A DNA stretch of 5,966 bases from assembly GCA_017477035.1 (NCBI GenBank), contig JAFUXW010000079.1, forward strand, positions 1-5,966. Direction: 5' to 3'. A model generated the notes under the pieces. It searched no databases. It saw nothing but the letters and a program-made list of their open reading frames with translations, and was not told the DNA's origin. How positions within the stretch are numbered: the first letter of the stretch is position 1; each line of letters begins with the position of its first letter. The position numbers were made by a program, and so were the translations under genes. Origin of the DNA: Alphaproteobacteria bacterium (GTDB lineage: Bacteria; Pseudomonadota; Alphaproteobacteria; RF32; CAG-239). Below are positions 1 to 5,966 of this stretch, one piece after another.

Positions 1-3000
1 AAAGCAACAGTTAAAACGGCCTTTGATGCTGTTCAAGGTAAACTTGGTATAAGTACAAATAAAAAGTTTATGACTTATACTGCATTTGACGGTAAAAAAT
101 ATGCCGGCGTAACCAACCCGACAACCATTGATAATATTAAAACCTGTGATGAACTTAAAGGACTTGATACAACGCTGGCAAATGCTGCTGAAAAAATTGA
201 TGCGTTAGATATAAAAATTACGAACTACGGTAATATAATAACCGATTTAAATAGTGAATTGGCGGCTTTAAGAAACCAGAAAACGAAAATAGAAAACACG
301 GATGTTTCTGAATTTGCCATTGTTAAAGGCGAAGAATATTCTATTCTCTTTAATGATATTACAACAGATACTGCTCGTATTAAACTTGATGGTATGACGA
401 ACAATAATCTTAGTGGTTCAGGCATATTTAATATTGCCGCTGCCGGCGTAAAGGTGGAAAACTATTCAACTCGTTCCGTAATATTTAACAATATTGATTT
501 AGGTTCTGCTCATCAAAGCGGACTGATTATCGGTGATAAAAATTTCGGTGAATTTGTAGATAGCGAAAAAGCGGTTAACGGCAGTAATGCTTATGCATAT
601 AAGTATGGCAGAACAGATATGTTTGGTCATATGATTTATGATACGGACTTTAATCAGGTCGGGACATCAGGTGCGCATTATGTGAGTAGCGAAGACGGAA
701 CGGGATTTTCGGGAGTGATTGTTAATAATTACTATGATACGGCAAATCCTTTTGCTCTAAATCAGAACATACCGCACCCCGAGTATACTGCGGATATTAC
801 CTTTAACGGAACAGTTAATACCGGCGGACATCAGCTTAGCGTATTTAATGATTCCGGTTCAATTACGGCAAAAGATTTTAATCCGGCCGGTATGTCAATA
901 GTAAATCTAATATCAACAAAAGGAGATGTTAATTTAACTTCTCCGGCTGTTTGGCGTTGCAATGGCGAGTTAAATGTGTTTGCTGCAAATTCGGTTAATA
1001 TCAGCGGTAATGATGTTGATATAGATGCCAATATTACAGCCGGTTATAACAAAGACTTAACGCTGACCATTACCGATGAAATGCTTTCTGACTTGCTTGA
1101 TGACCCAGTTACCGGTGAAAAAATCTTGATTAACTTAGGCACAACACCGTGGGCTAATGAGGCAAATAACATAAAGGCACTTTATAAAGACGGGCAGATA
1201 TATGTCTACCATATCAATAACCCTGTTAAAGGTGTTGATAGCAGTAAGAGAGGAACAGTGAACATTAACGTTTCATCCGGCGGTGATGTTGAAGGTAATA
1301 TTAAAACCTATAGCGGATATCAAAATATCAAAATTGATAACCAAACGAATAAACAGCTAAATGTTTATAATATTGCCAATAACAAGAGCGATGGCGGATA
1401 TTCTCATTCTTATACTGAGGACGTTAAAGACAATAGTGAAACAACAGCTAAGATTGTTGCCAAGGCTGATACACAGATTATTTCAACCGGCAAACTTGTA
1501 TTGGACGGTGTTATCAAAAATAGTTTTGTTGGTAGCAATGTTGATACTGCCGGTGCTTTAACCGTTACGGCAAACAATGGTTTGATAATAAAGCAGCAGA
1601 CCGATGAAGATGATAATGTTATTGCTTCCATAATTTCGGCCGGCAGTGTTGATATAAATACAAACTCTGGCAATACGGATATTTTGGGTAATATATTAAA
1701 TACCGGAAATGTTTCTATTGATAATACCGGAACAGGCGCATTGAATGTTAACGGCGATGTGGAAGAAAAAGAAGGCAATGTGAAAATTACCAATTCCAAT
1801 GCCGGCATTTTGAATGTTACAGGTAATATTACTGATGAAAAAGGTGATATTACCGTGGTAAATACCGGTGATAAAATATCCGTATCCGGCAGCATCACCG
1901 ATAAAAACGGTAATATTTCAATTACCAACAATGGTTCCAAAGGTGCTGAATTTACCGCCACGGCAAAAGTTTCTAATACTAAAGGTAATACAACAGTTAC
2001 AAATAATAAAGGGGATTTGACGGTTGCAGACGGCGCTGAAATTAAAAATCTTGAAAGCGGAAATATAACGGCCGAAAATAATGGTAGTAAATTTACACTT
2101 GCCGGTTTAGTAGAACACTCAGGCAGCGGTAATATAAATGTTAAAAATTCCGGAAATGGAGCTTTAGATATTACAACAACCGGCAGTGTGTCTGTTACAA
2201 ACGGTAAGCTTGAAATTTCAAATTCCAATGCTGGTGCATTAAATATTGCTGGTAATGTCGTTAATACTAAAGGCAAAACGACTGTTGCCAATACGTCTGC
2301 CGACGGTATGAAACTTGCCACAACCGGTCAAATTCATAACAGTGACGGTAATATTGAAATTTCAAACACCGGAGCCAAAGGAATAATGGTTGAAGGCAAA
2401 GTTTTGGCTGATAAACAAAATATTGTGATAACAAATAAAGATTCTGATTTAACAATCGGCGAATTGGTAAGCAATAATGATGACTATGTTGAAACCGCAG
2501 ATGGAAATATTGCTATCAATCAGCAAAACGGCAATGTTTTGAATGGAATTATTGATACATCTGGCAGCCTGCATCAAAATGCTGATTTGGGTAAAAATGA
2601 GCAATCGTATAAGACCTTGTTGACGGCAAACGGAGATTTGACAATGAATGTAACGGACGGTGATATCGGATACACCGATAACGCGCGTCCTGGCTTTACG
2701 ATTGATGCGTCTACTCGTGATTGGACGGATTCGGTCAATGTGAATGTTAGCGGAGTTGTGAATGCGCAAGCGACTAACAATGACAAGACCGACAATCGTC
2801 TGATTAACTTGCGTGCTAAAGATTCTGATTTAAATGTTCAGAATATAACGACTGATGGCAATGTTATTTTAACGGCGGCAGATTGGAAACAAGCTGATGT
2901 TCGTCCGACACCTGATGATGAGGCATATTTTATTGGATATTCCGTATTGAATGCAGCGAATAATAATGATGTCAATATCAGCGGTCAGAATATTTCCGTT

Positions 3001-4563
3001 ATTGCCAGCAACAATATAGGGGAAAAAGGCAAAAAACTGACGTATCTGCAAAATACGGCAGCAGATTCGCAATCATCGGTCAGCTTGGAAGCGGAGAACG
3101 ATTTGTATATGAGCGGCAAAGCGAATTCGGGCAATGAAACGAAGATTTATCAAATGATATCTAAGCACGGTGCAATTGATTTAGATTTGACATCTAATGC
3201 TACCATCAAGGAAATAACGTCCAACAAAGAGCTTATAATAATGCAAAAAGCTCAGAATTTGGCGATTATGAATTTAGGTATGCCAGCTGAAGATACTGCC
3301 TCATTTACTGATATGCTTTATCCGCACGATGAGTTAGTTTACGGTTTTGATTCGGCGGCACCGGAAAAAAGTGTTGTTCCGCAATATGTGAATATCAGCG
3401 TTTTAGATGCTGTTGATACACCGGAACGCAGTGATTCTAATTTGAAAATTTATTCAATGACGGTTCGCGGCACTCAGGATGAAAATTATCAAAGTGATAT
3501 AGTATTGATGGCCGATAATATCTATGTTAATTCGGCTAAAGCTCCGGATTCTGATGTTTCCACTAAAAATAATCCGAATGGATATAAGCAAACTCAAAAA
3601 ACTTATTCGGATGCGCAGTTCGGCGGTAGCGGAACAGTATACGAAGCAAAAGGAATTAACACTTTCGGTGAAGGTAAAGCTATCAGACTTAATATTTCCG
3701 GTGTTGATGATAAGGTCGTTAATGAATGGGTGAATAATCCACAGCGCAATGATTATGAAAAACAGTATTCGTTTGACAATATTCCGACGCGTTTCCAAAA
3801 CAAAGAAAATAATATAAGTGATTATGGCTTTAAAACTAAAAACGCGGTCATTTCGATGAATGATTACGCTGACGACGAGCGCGGTGTTGAGTTTAATACA
3901 TTATATGCTGACAATGCTTATATCAACACGATGGATACAAATTTAATTATCCACGACAGCTATATCAATAACTATGCCGAAATCAGAAACGGCAATCGCG
4001 ATATTGACAGCAACAGATATTTAGCGGTGGTGGATAATGATTATCGCCGGTTAGTGCCGTCTAATGTTCAGCTTTATACGCAAAAGACCGGTAGTTTCGG
4101 TTTGAATATGGATGAAAAAATCAAATTCCATACAATGGCACCGGTGGTTCATTATGATTGGGATAAATTGGTCAATACCTTCGGCGATGAAAATAGTTTC
4201 GTGCGTTTAGGCTTGAAAGAAACAGAAATTCGCCAAAAGGCTAAGGATTACTACGGTTATTATAATACATACGTGATGCCGGAAGCATCTGTTGCTAAAT
4301 ACGATGTTTGGAAAGACAACGGACTGTTGACCAATGTAAAAATTATAGAATTAACGCGTGACAGTGCCATTGTTGTTAATAAGGATAATTGGCAGCTTGG
4401 TGATGAACAGGTATTGAATTTGATGTTTGATGACGTTAAGGCAGCTATTCATTGCAAAGTAATAGGTATTGACAAGCATTATGCCACTGTCAAATTCTTG
4501 GATATGCCTGCAAGCGTTTATAACAAACTTGCATACAGATATCTGAAAATGGCCGAGAAATAA
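1..4563 (+). CDS. Giant repetitive filamentous adhesin (LktA/FHA-like), 5' end outside window
   Basis: The frame is open from base 1, so the ATG at 70 is probably internal; 1520 residues are visible before the TAA. No signal peptide or TPS secretion domain can be seen because the N-terminus is missing. Domains, numbered from base 1: an acidic/Lys-rich coiled coil (about 52-98); beta-strand-rich, Asn/Gly/Thr/Ser-rich sequence of filamentous-haemagglutinin style (about 260-550); a tandem array of 22-26-residue rungs (about 560-855) with consensus G-x-[IV]-x4-G-[ND]-[IV]-x-[IV]-x-N; more beta-rich sequence, increasingly Asn/Asp/Tyr-rich (about 860-1430); and a C-terminal PilZ-shaped domain (about 1441-1517). 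Only three Cys are visible, typical of exported fibres. It ends in Met-Ala-Glu-Lys, without the terminal aromatic of autotransporter barrels, so export by a separate partner (TpsB-like) is the better guess. The composition and tail recall LktA-family filamentous adhesins; that family call is from memory. An adhesive surface role is inferred. Confidence 0.85.
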   Translation, partial: KATVKTAFDAVQGKLGISTNKKFMTYTAFDGKKYAGVTNPTTIDNIKTCDELKGLDTTLANAAEKIDALDIKITNYGNIITDLNSELAALRNQKTKIENTDVSEFAIVKGEEYSILFNDITTDTARIKLDGMTNNNLSGSGIFNIAAAGVKVENYSTRSVIFNNIDLGSAHQSGLIIGDKNFGEFVDSEKAVNGSNAYAYKYGRTDMFGHMIYDTDFNQVGTSGAHYVSSEDGTGFSGVIVNNYYDTANPFALNQNIPHPEYTADITFNGTVNTGGHQLSVFNDSGSITAKDFNPAGMSIVNLISTKGDVNLTSPAVWRCNGELNVFAANSVNISGNDVDIDANITAGYNKDLTLTITDEMLSDLLDDPVTGEKILINLGTTPWANEANNIKALYKDGQIYVYHINNPVKGVDSSKRGTVNINVSSGGDVEGNIKTYSGYQNIKIDNQTNKQLNVYNIANNKSDGGYSHSYTEDVKDNSETTAKIVAKADTQIISTGKLVLDGVIKNSFVGSNVDTAGALTVTANNGLIIKQQTDEDDNVIASIISAGSVDINTNSGNTDILGNILNTGNVSIDNTGTGALNVNGDVEEKEGNVKITNSNAGILNVTGNITDEKGDITVVNTGDKISVSGSITDKNGNISITNNGSKGAEFTATAKVSNTKGNTTVTNNKGDLTVADGAEIKNLESGNITAENNGSKFTLAGLVEHSGSGNINVKNSGNGALDITTTGSVSVTNGKLEISNSNAGALNIAGNVVNTKGKTTVANTSADGMKLATTGQIHNSDGNIEISNTGAKGIMVEGKVLADKQNIVITNKDSDLTIGELVSNNDDYVETADGNIAINQQNGNVLNGIIDTSGSLHQNADLGKNEQSYKTLLTANGDLTMNVTDGDIGYTDNARPGFTIDASTRDWTDSVNVNVSGVVNAQATNNDKTDNRLINLRAKDSDLNVQNITTDGNVILTAADWKQADVRPTPDDEAYFIGYSVLNAANNNDVNISGQNISVIASNNIGEKGKKLTYLQNTAADSQSSVSLEAENDLYMSGKANSGNETKIYQMISKHGAIDLDLTSNATIKEITSNKELIIMQKAQNLAIMNLGMPAEDTASFTDMLYPHDELVYGFDSAAPEKSVVPQYVNISVLDAVDTPERSDSNLKIYSMTVRGTQDENYQSDIVLMADNIYVNSAKAPDSDVSTKNNPNGYKQTQKTYSDAQFGGSGTVYEAKGINTFGEGKAIRLNISGVDDKVVNEWVNNPQRNDYEKQYSFDNIPTRFQNKENNISDYGFKTKNAVISMNDYADDERGVEFNTLYADNAYINTMDTNLIIHDSYINNYAEIRNGNRDIDSNRYLAVVDNDYRRLVPSNVQLYTQKTGSFGLNMDEKIKFHTMAPVVHYDWDKLVNTFGDENSFVRLGLKETEIRQKAKDYYGYYNTYVMPEASVAKYDVWKDNGLLTNVKIIELTRDSAIVVNKDNWQLGDEQVLNLMFDDVKAAIHCKVIGIDKHYATVKFLDMPASVYNKLAYRYLKMAEK
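154..294 (+). other. Coiled-coil segment within the adhesin
   Basis: Counting from the Met at base 70, residues 29, 32, 36, 39, 43, 46, 50, 53, 57, 60, 64, 67, 71 and 74 are L, L, L, A, I, L, I, Y, I, L, L, L, K and I. This is an unbroken 3-4-3-4 heptad pattern over nearly seven turns, with Asp, Glu, Lys, Asn and Thr elsewhere. It predicts a helical coiled coil of about 47 residues, which could mediate oligomerisation or act as a rigid spacer before the beta-helix. The pattern is read directly; the structure is inferred. Confidence 0.75.
1705..2127 (+). repeat. Six-rung super-repeat, block A
   Basis: This is the first copy of a six-rung block, from GNVSIDNTG to LVEHSGS. It aligns unit by unit with block B (2128-2565). 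Matching landmarks in order are TGTGALNV with SGNGALDI, ITNSNAGILNVTGN with ISNSNAGALNIAGN, ISITNNGSKG with IEISNTGAKG, TNNKGDLTV with TNKDSDLTI, and GLVEHSGS with GIIDTSGS. The offset is 423 bases at the start and 429 bases at the SNAG landmark. Confidence 0.65.
2128..2565 (+). repeat. Six-rung super-repeat, block B
   Basis: This is the second copy of the six-rung block, from GNINVKNSG to GIIDTSG, slightly longer than block A through small in-frame insertions (for example near GSVSVTNG and NTSADGMK). The two copies align in register by landmark residues, though most silent positions have diverged, so the duplication is old. Confidence 0.65.
4318..4560 (+). other. PilZ-like C-terminal domain of the adhesin
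   Basis: The last ~80 residues follow the PilZ strand order: a short strand TNVKIIEL where the family has the D-x-S-x-x-G strand, then QLGDEQVLNLMF (the 'lplGd.v.l.l' strand), IHCKVIGID (the 'i.g.Vv' strand), HYATVKFLDMP (the 'g.+F.dl' strand), and a closing helix YNKLAYRYLKM. The cyclic-di-GMP-binding R-x3-R is not visible, and D-x-S-x-x-G is replaced by E-L-T-R-D-S, so nucleotide binding is unlikely. The fold resemblance is read by eye from known PilZ sequences; a generic small beta-barrel is the alternative. Confidence 0.5.
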
Positions 4564-4580
4564 AATGGATTTCACATGAG

Positions 4581-4586
4581 AAAGGA
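4581..4586 (+). promoter_or_regulatory. Ribosome binding site of the cupin gene
   Basis: AAAGGA lies six bases before the ATG at 4593, within the 29-base gap after the adhesin stop. It supports that start. The gap holds no hairpin or T-run, so no terminator separates the two genes. Confidence 0.75.
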
Positions 4587-4592
4587 ATTGTT

Positions 4593-5003
4593 ATGAAAAA
4601 GTATATGCAATATTTATTTTTATCTGCCGGTGTTCTGCTGTCATCTGCGGCTTATGCGGCTAATTCTGAAACGGTTATCCAAACAGATGCACATTGGAAT
4701 AAACAGGCAATTAAGCCAATTAACATTGACCATCCGCAAATTACGATGCTCAGAATTACCATTCCGGCCGGCGAAAAATTGGCGATGCACAAGCATCCGA
4801 TCTTGAATATCGGCTATTTGACCAAGGGCGAATTAACTGTTCGTTCGGAAAACGGCGATGTATTGGTTTTACACCCTGGTGATCCGATTGTTGAATTGGT
4901 AGACATTTGGCACTACGGCGAAAGCACCGGCTCTGAAGATGCCGAAATCGTTGTTACTTATGTCGGCGAAAAAGAAGACAGTTTGAGTATTATTAAAGAA
5001 TAG
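4593..5003 (+). CDS. Exported small cupin-domain protein
   Basis: This is a complete 136-residue protein. Residues 1-22 form a Sec signal peptide: MKK basic start, hydrophobic core LFLSAGVLLSSAA, and an Ala-Tyr-Ala cleavage site before Ala23. The mature part is therefore periplasmic or secreted. Residues ~50-125 are a single cupin beta-barrel. Motif 1 is G60-x5-H66-K-H68-P with Y75, G79 and E80. Motif 2 is G96-D97 with H107 in IWHYG. His66, His68 and His107 can form the three-His metal site. The usual motif-1 Glu is Asn72, which I recall as the norm for a family of small proteobacterial cupins with an HKHPxxNxGY motif, so it is not necessarily damage. The substrate and metal are unknown; sugar-binding, oxygenase-like or simply metal-binding roles are all possible. 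The gene starts 29 bases after the adhesin and ends 22 bases before the preA remnant, suggesting co-transcription. The reading frame looks intact and normal. Confidence 0.88.
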   Translation: MKKYMQYLFLSAGVLLSSAAYAANSETVIQTDAHWNKQAIKPINIDHPQITMLRITIPAGEKLAMHKHPILNIGYLTKGELTVRSENGDVLVLHPGDPIVELVDIWHYGESTGSEDAEIVVTYVGEKEDSLSIIKE

Positions 5004-5013
5004 AAAAACTGCT

Positions 5014-5019
5014 AGGAGG
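5014..5019 (+). promoter_or_regulatory. Orphan perfect Shine-Dalgarno site before the preA remnant
   Basis: AGGAGG is followed after six bases by the codon ATA (5026), exactly where an ATG would be expected. No ATG, GTG or TTG is in frame nearby. The site fixes the ancestral start of the preA-like gene and shows that its start codon has been lost. The flanking TGCTA (5010-5014) and TAGCA (5027-5031) could form a weak five-base stem with the Shine-Dalgarno site in the loop. Confidence 0.75.
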
Positions 5020-5025
5020 TATAAT

Positions 5026-5954
5026 ATAGCAACACTAAAAACATCTGTTTTGGGAATAGATTTTGAAAACCCGTTTATCTTGGCTTCCGCGCCACCGACA
5101 GCTAAGATAGAAAGCATTGATGAAGCCTTTACACTCGGTTGGGGCGGAGCGGTGCTTAAAACCATCACACCTGAGATTTGGAGATGATTGAAGCTTCTCA
5201 GCGTTATGCCACGTGGAAAATCGGCAATAAAATTTGCGGTTTTGAAAATATTGAACTCTTAAGCCATTTAACTGTGCAACAATGGTTAGATGGTATTAAA
5301 TTTTTGAAACAAAAACATCCAACAAAAGTGCAGATTGCCAGCATTATGGCTCCAGTGAAAAAAGAAGAATGGCCAAATCTGGTGCGCACGTTTAATAATT
5401 CCGAAGTCGATGCCTTCGAACTGAATTTTTCGTGTCCGCACGGTATGCCGGAAAAAGGTATCGGTATGGCAATCGGTACCAGTGCAGAGATTTCAGCAAT
5501 GATTACCGGTTGGGTGATGGAAGTTGCAAAAAAGCCGGTGTTTGTAAAACTTTCGCTGAATGTAACGAATATCGCGGAAATTGCAAAAGCGGTGGAAAAA
5601 GCAGGTTGTAACGGCATTTCGGCCATCAATACCGTGCAGTCGTTAATGGGAGTAGATTTGGATACGTTTGAGCCAATGCCGAATGTGAACGGCAAAACAA
5701 CGTTCGGCGGTTATTCCGGCATTTCGGTGAAGCCAATCGGTCTGCGCTGCGTGGCACAAATCCGCCAAAACAGCGGTTTGCCGATTTTAGGTATCGGCGG
5801 CATCTCTAATTGGCACGATGCGGCGGAATATATGACGGTCGGTGCCGATGCGGTTCAGGTCTGCACTGAAGTTATGGTCAACGGTTATGTTAGTCAAGAG
5901 TCAAAATTAAATATCTTGAGCGGATTTATAGCTTTTGATTGTTTTATAAGCTGA
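5026..5954 (+). pseudogene. preA: Decayed preA-like dihydropyrimidine/dihydroorotate dehydrogenase gene
   Basis: Family role: FMN-dependent cytoplasmic reduction of uracil/thymine to dihydropyrimidines, with a PreT partner and C-terminal [4Fe-4S] clusters (E. coli PreA is about 411 residues). The first part (5026-5184) gives ATLKTSVLGIDFENPF, then GWGGAVLKTITPE, the typical PreA N-terminus, and stops at TGA 5185. The rest continues in another frame (about 5175-5954) from MIEASQRYATW. It holds ASIMAPVKKEEW, NFSCPHG with the catalytic Cys codon at 5433, INTV, GGYSG, VKPIGLR, GIGGI and the phosphate loop GADAVQVCT. Lesions: ATA instead of ATG at the start, a frameshift equivalent to one lost base near 5175-5184, Leu in place of Pro in KLSPN (codon 5556), and homology ending after VNGY (about 5888), so the ferredoxin part is missing. 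The ATG at 5184 abuts its GGAG and would lack the N-terminal strand, so it is a poor start. A pseudogene is much more likely than a functional short protein; assembly error could explain only the frameshift. No preT is visible. Confidence 0.8.
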
Positions 5955-5966
5955 TTTTAATTCATC
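5889..5966 (+). other. AT-rich sequence after the preA break point
   Basis: From about 5889 to the right edge the sequence no longer matches PreA in any forward frame, and GC falls to about 27% (21 of 78 bases), against roughly half or more in the preceding preA lines. The frame runs on by chance to TGA at 5952. TCAAGA (5894-5899) and TCTTGA (5914-5919) form a weak six-base inverted repeat with a 14-base loop and no T-run. This may be the edge of a deletion or of an inserted element lying outside the window. Confidence 0.5.

Larger units (their letters stand above)
1654..2565 (+). repeat. Tandem beta-helix rung array, about 12-13 units of 22-26 residues
   Basis: Successive units share a Gly, an alternating hydrophobic strand, then Gly-[Asn/Asp]-[Ile/Val]-x-[Ile/Val]-x-Asn and a Gly-x-hydrophobic-x-[Ile/Val] strand. 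Clear units begin near 1687 (GNILNT), 1747 (NGDVEE), 1819 (GNITDE), 1888 (GSITDK), 2185 (GSVSVT), 2251 (GNVVNT), 2329 (GQIHNS) and 2395 (GKVLAD). Insertions and deletions are all in frame and the units are diverged at DNA level, so the array is maintained as protein rather than as a recent DNA expansion. The pattern fits one turn per unit of a right-handed parallel beta-helix, as in haemagglutinin-type adhesins; the fold is inferred. Confidence 0.8.

Noticed and set aside
1410..2321. A 303-codon open frame on the minus strand beneath the repeat array
   Set aside because: It is a shadow of the adhesin's repetitive codons: a low-complexity, Pro/Leu/Ser/Val-rich translation with no recognisable domain, and the + strand frame is clearly the real one.
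4565..4596. Two tiny chained frames between adhesin and cupin (ATG 4565 to TGA 4577; ATG 4576 to TGA 4594), each overlapping the next start as ATGA
   Set aside because: They have only 4 and 6 codons, with no ribosome binding site of their own; the second is largely the cupin's own Shine-Dalgarno region. Probably chance, though translational coupling is conceivable.
5020..5025. TATAAT matching the -10 promoter consensus
   Set aside because: It sits in the spacer between the Shine-Dalgarno site and the lost start, and the position 17 bases upstream (AGAATA) is no -35 box. Chance in AT-rich sequence is likely.
5204..5695. A 163-codon minus-strand open frame opposite preA
   Set aside because: The + strand carries recognisable PreA motifs across the same span; the antisense translation resembles nothing and is a codon-bias shadow.
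5894..5919. Inverted repeat TCAAGA/TCTTGA as a terminator
   Set aside because: The stem has only six AT-leaning base pairs with a 14-base loop and no following T-run.
5184..5954. The second preA half as an independent functional gene starting at ATG 5184 or TTG 5178
   Set aside because: GGAG directly abuts the ATG with no spacer, the N-terminal strand of the barrel would be missing, and the C-terminus is also lost.

Overview
The window suggests a Gram-negative, probably host-associated bacterium with fairly low GC. The evidence is an Asn/Thr/Ser-rich giant beta-helical exoprotein, a small exported cupin with a Sec signal peptide, and AT-leaning coding sequence. The adhesin style recalls the LktA-type filamentous adhesins seen in Fusobacterium and in uncultured low-GC gut Alphaproteobacteria. 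That placement comes from memory of family style and is tentative.

Layout: (1) Bases 1-4563 are the 3' part of one very large gene, open at the left edge, with 1520 codons visible. It encodes a repetitive surface protein: a seven-heptad coiled coil, a filamentous-haemagglutinin-like beta-helix region, a tandem array of ~22-26-residue rungs (about 1660-2565) that looks like an ancient duplication of a six-rung block, a long Asn/Asp/Tyr-rich region, and a C-terminal ~80-residue domain with the shape of a PilZ beta-barrel. It has no autotransporter barrel at its end. (2) After 29 bases comes a complete 136-residue periplasmic cupin (4593-5003). (3) After 22 bases lies the remnant of a preA-like gene (FMN-dependent dihydropyrimidine dehydrogenase / dihydroorotate dehydrogenase-like subunit). 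It carries several independent lesions: ATA where the start ATG should be, directly behind a perfect AGGAGG; a one-base deletion-type frameshift near 5175-5184; a Pro-to-Leu change in a conserved active-site motif; and loss of the whole C-terminal iron-sulfur part at about 5888, where the DNA becomes strongly AT-rich.

All three reading regions are on the + strand, with short gaps and no visible terminators between them, so co-transcription is plausible. I see no functional link between the adhesin, the cupin and the decayed pyrimidine enzyme beyond proximity. No RNA genes, CRISPR arrays or insertion sequences were seen. The points most worth a second look are the PilZ-like tail on a predicted surface adhesin, the higher-order repeat structure of the beta-helix, and the multiply broken preA gene.
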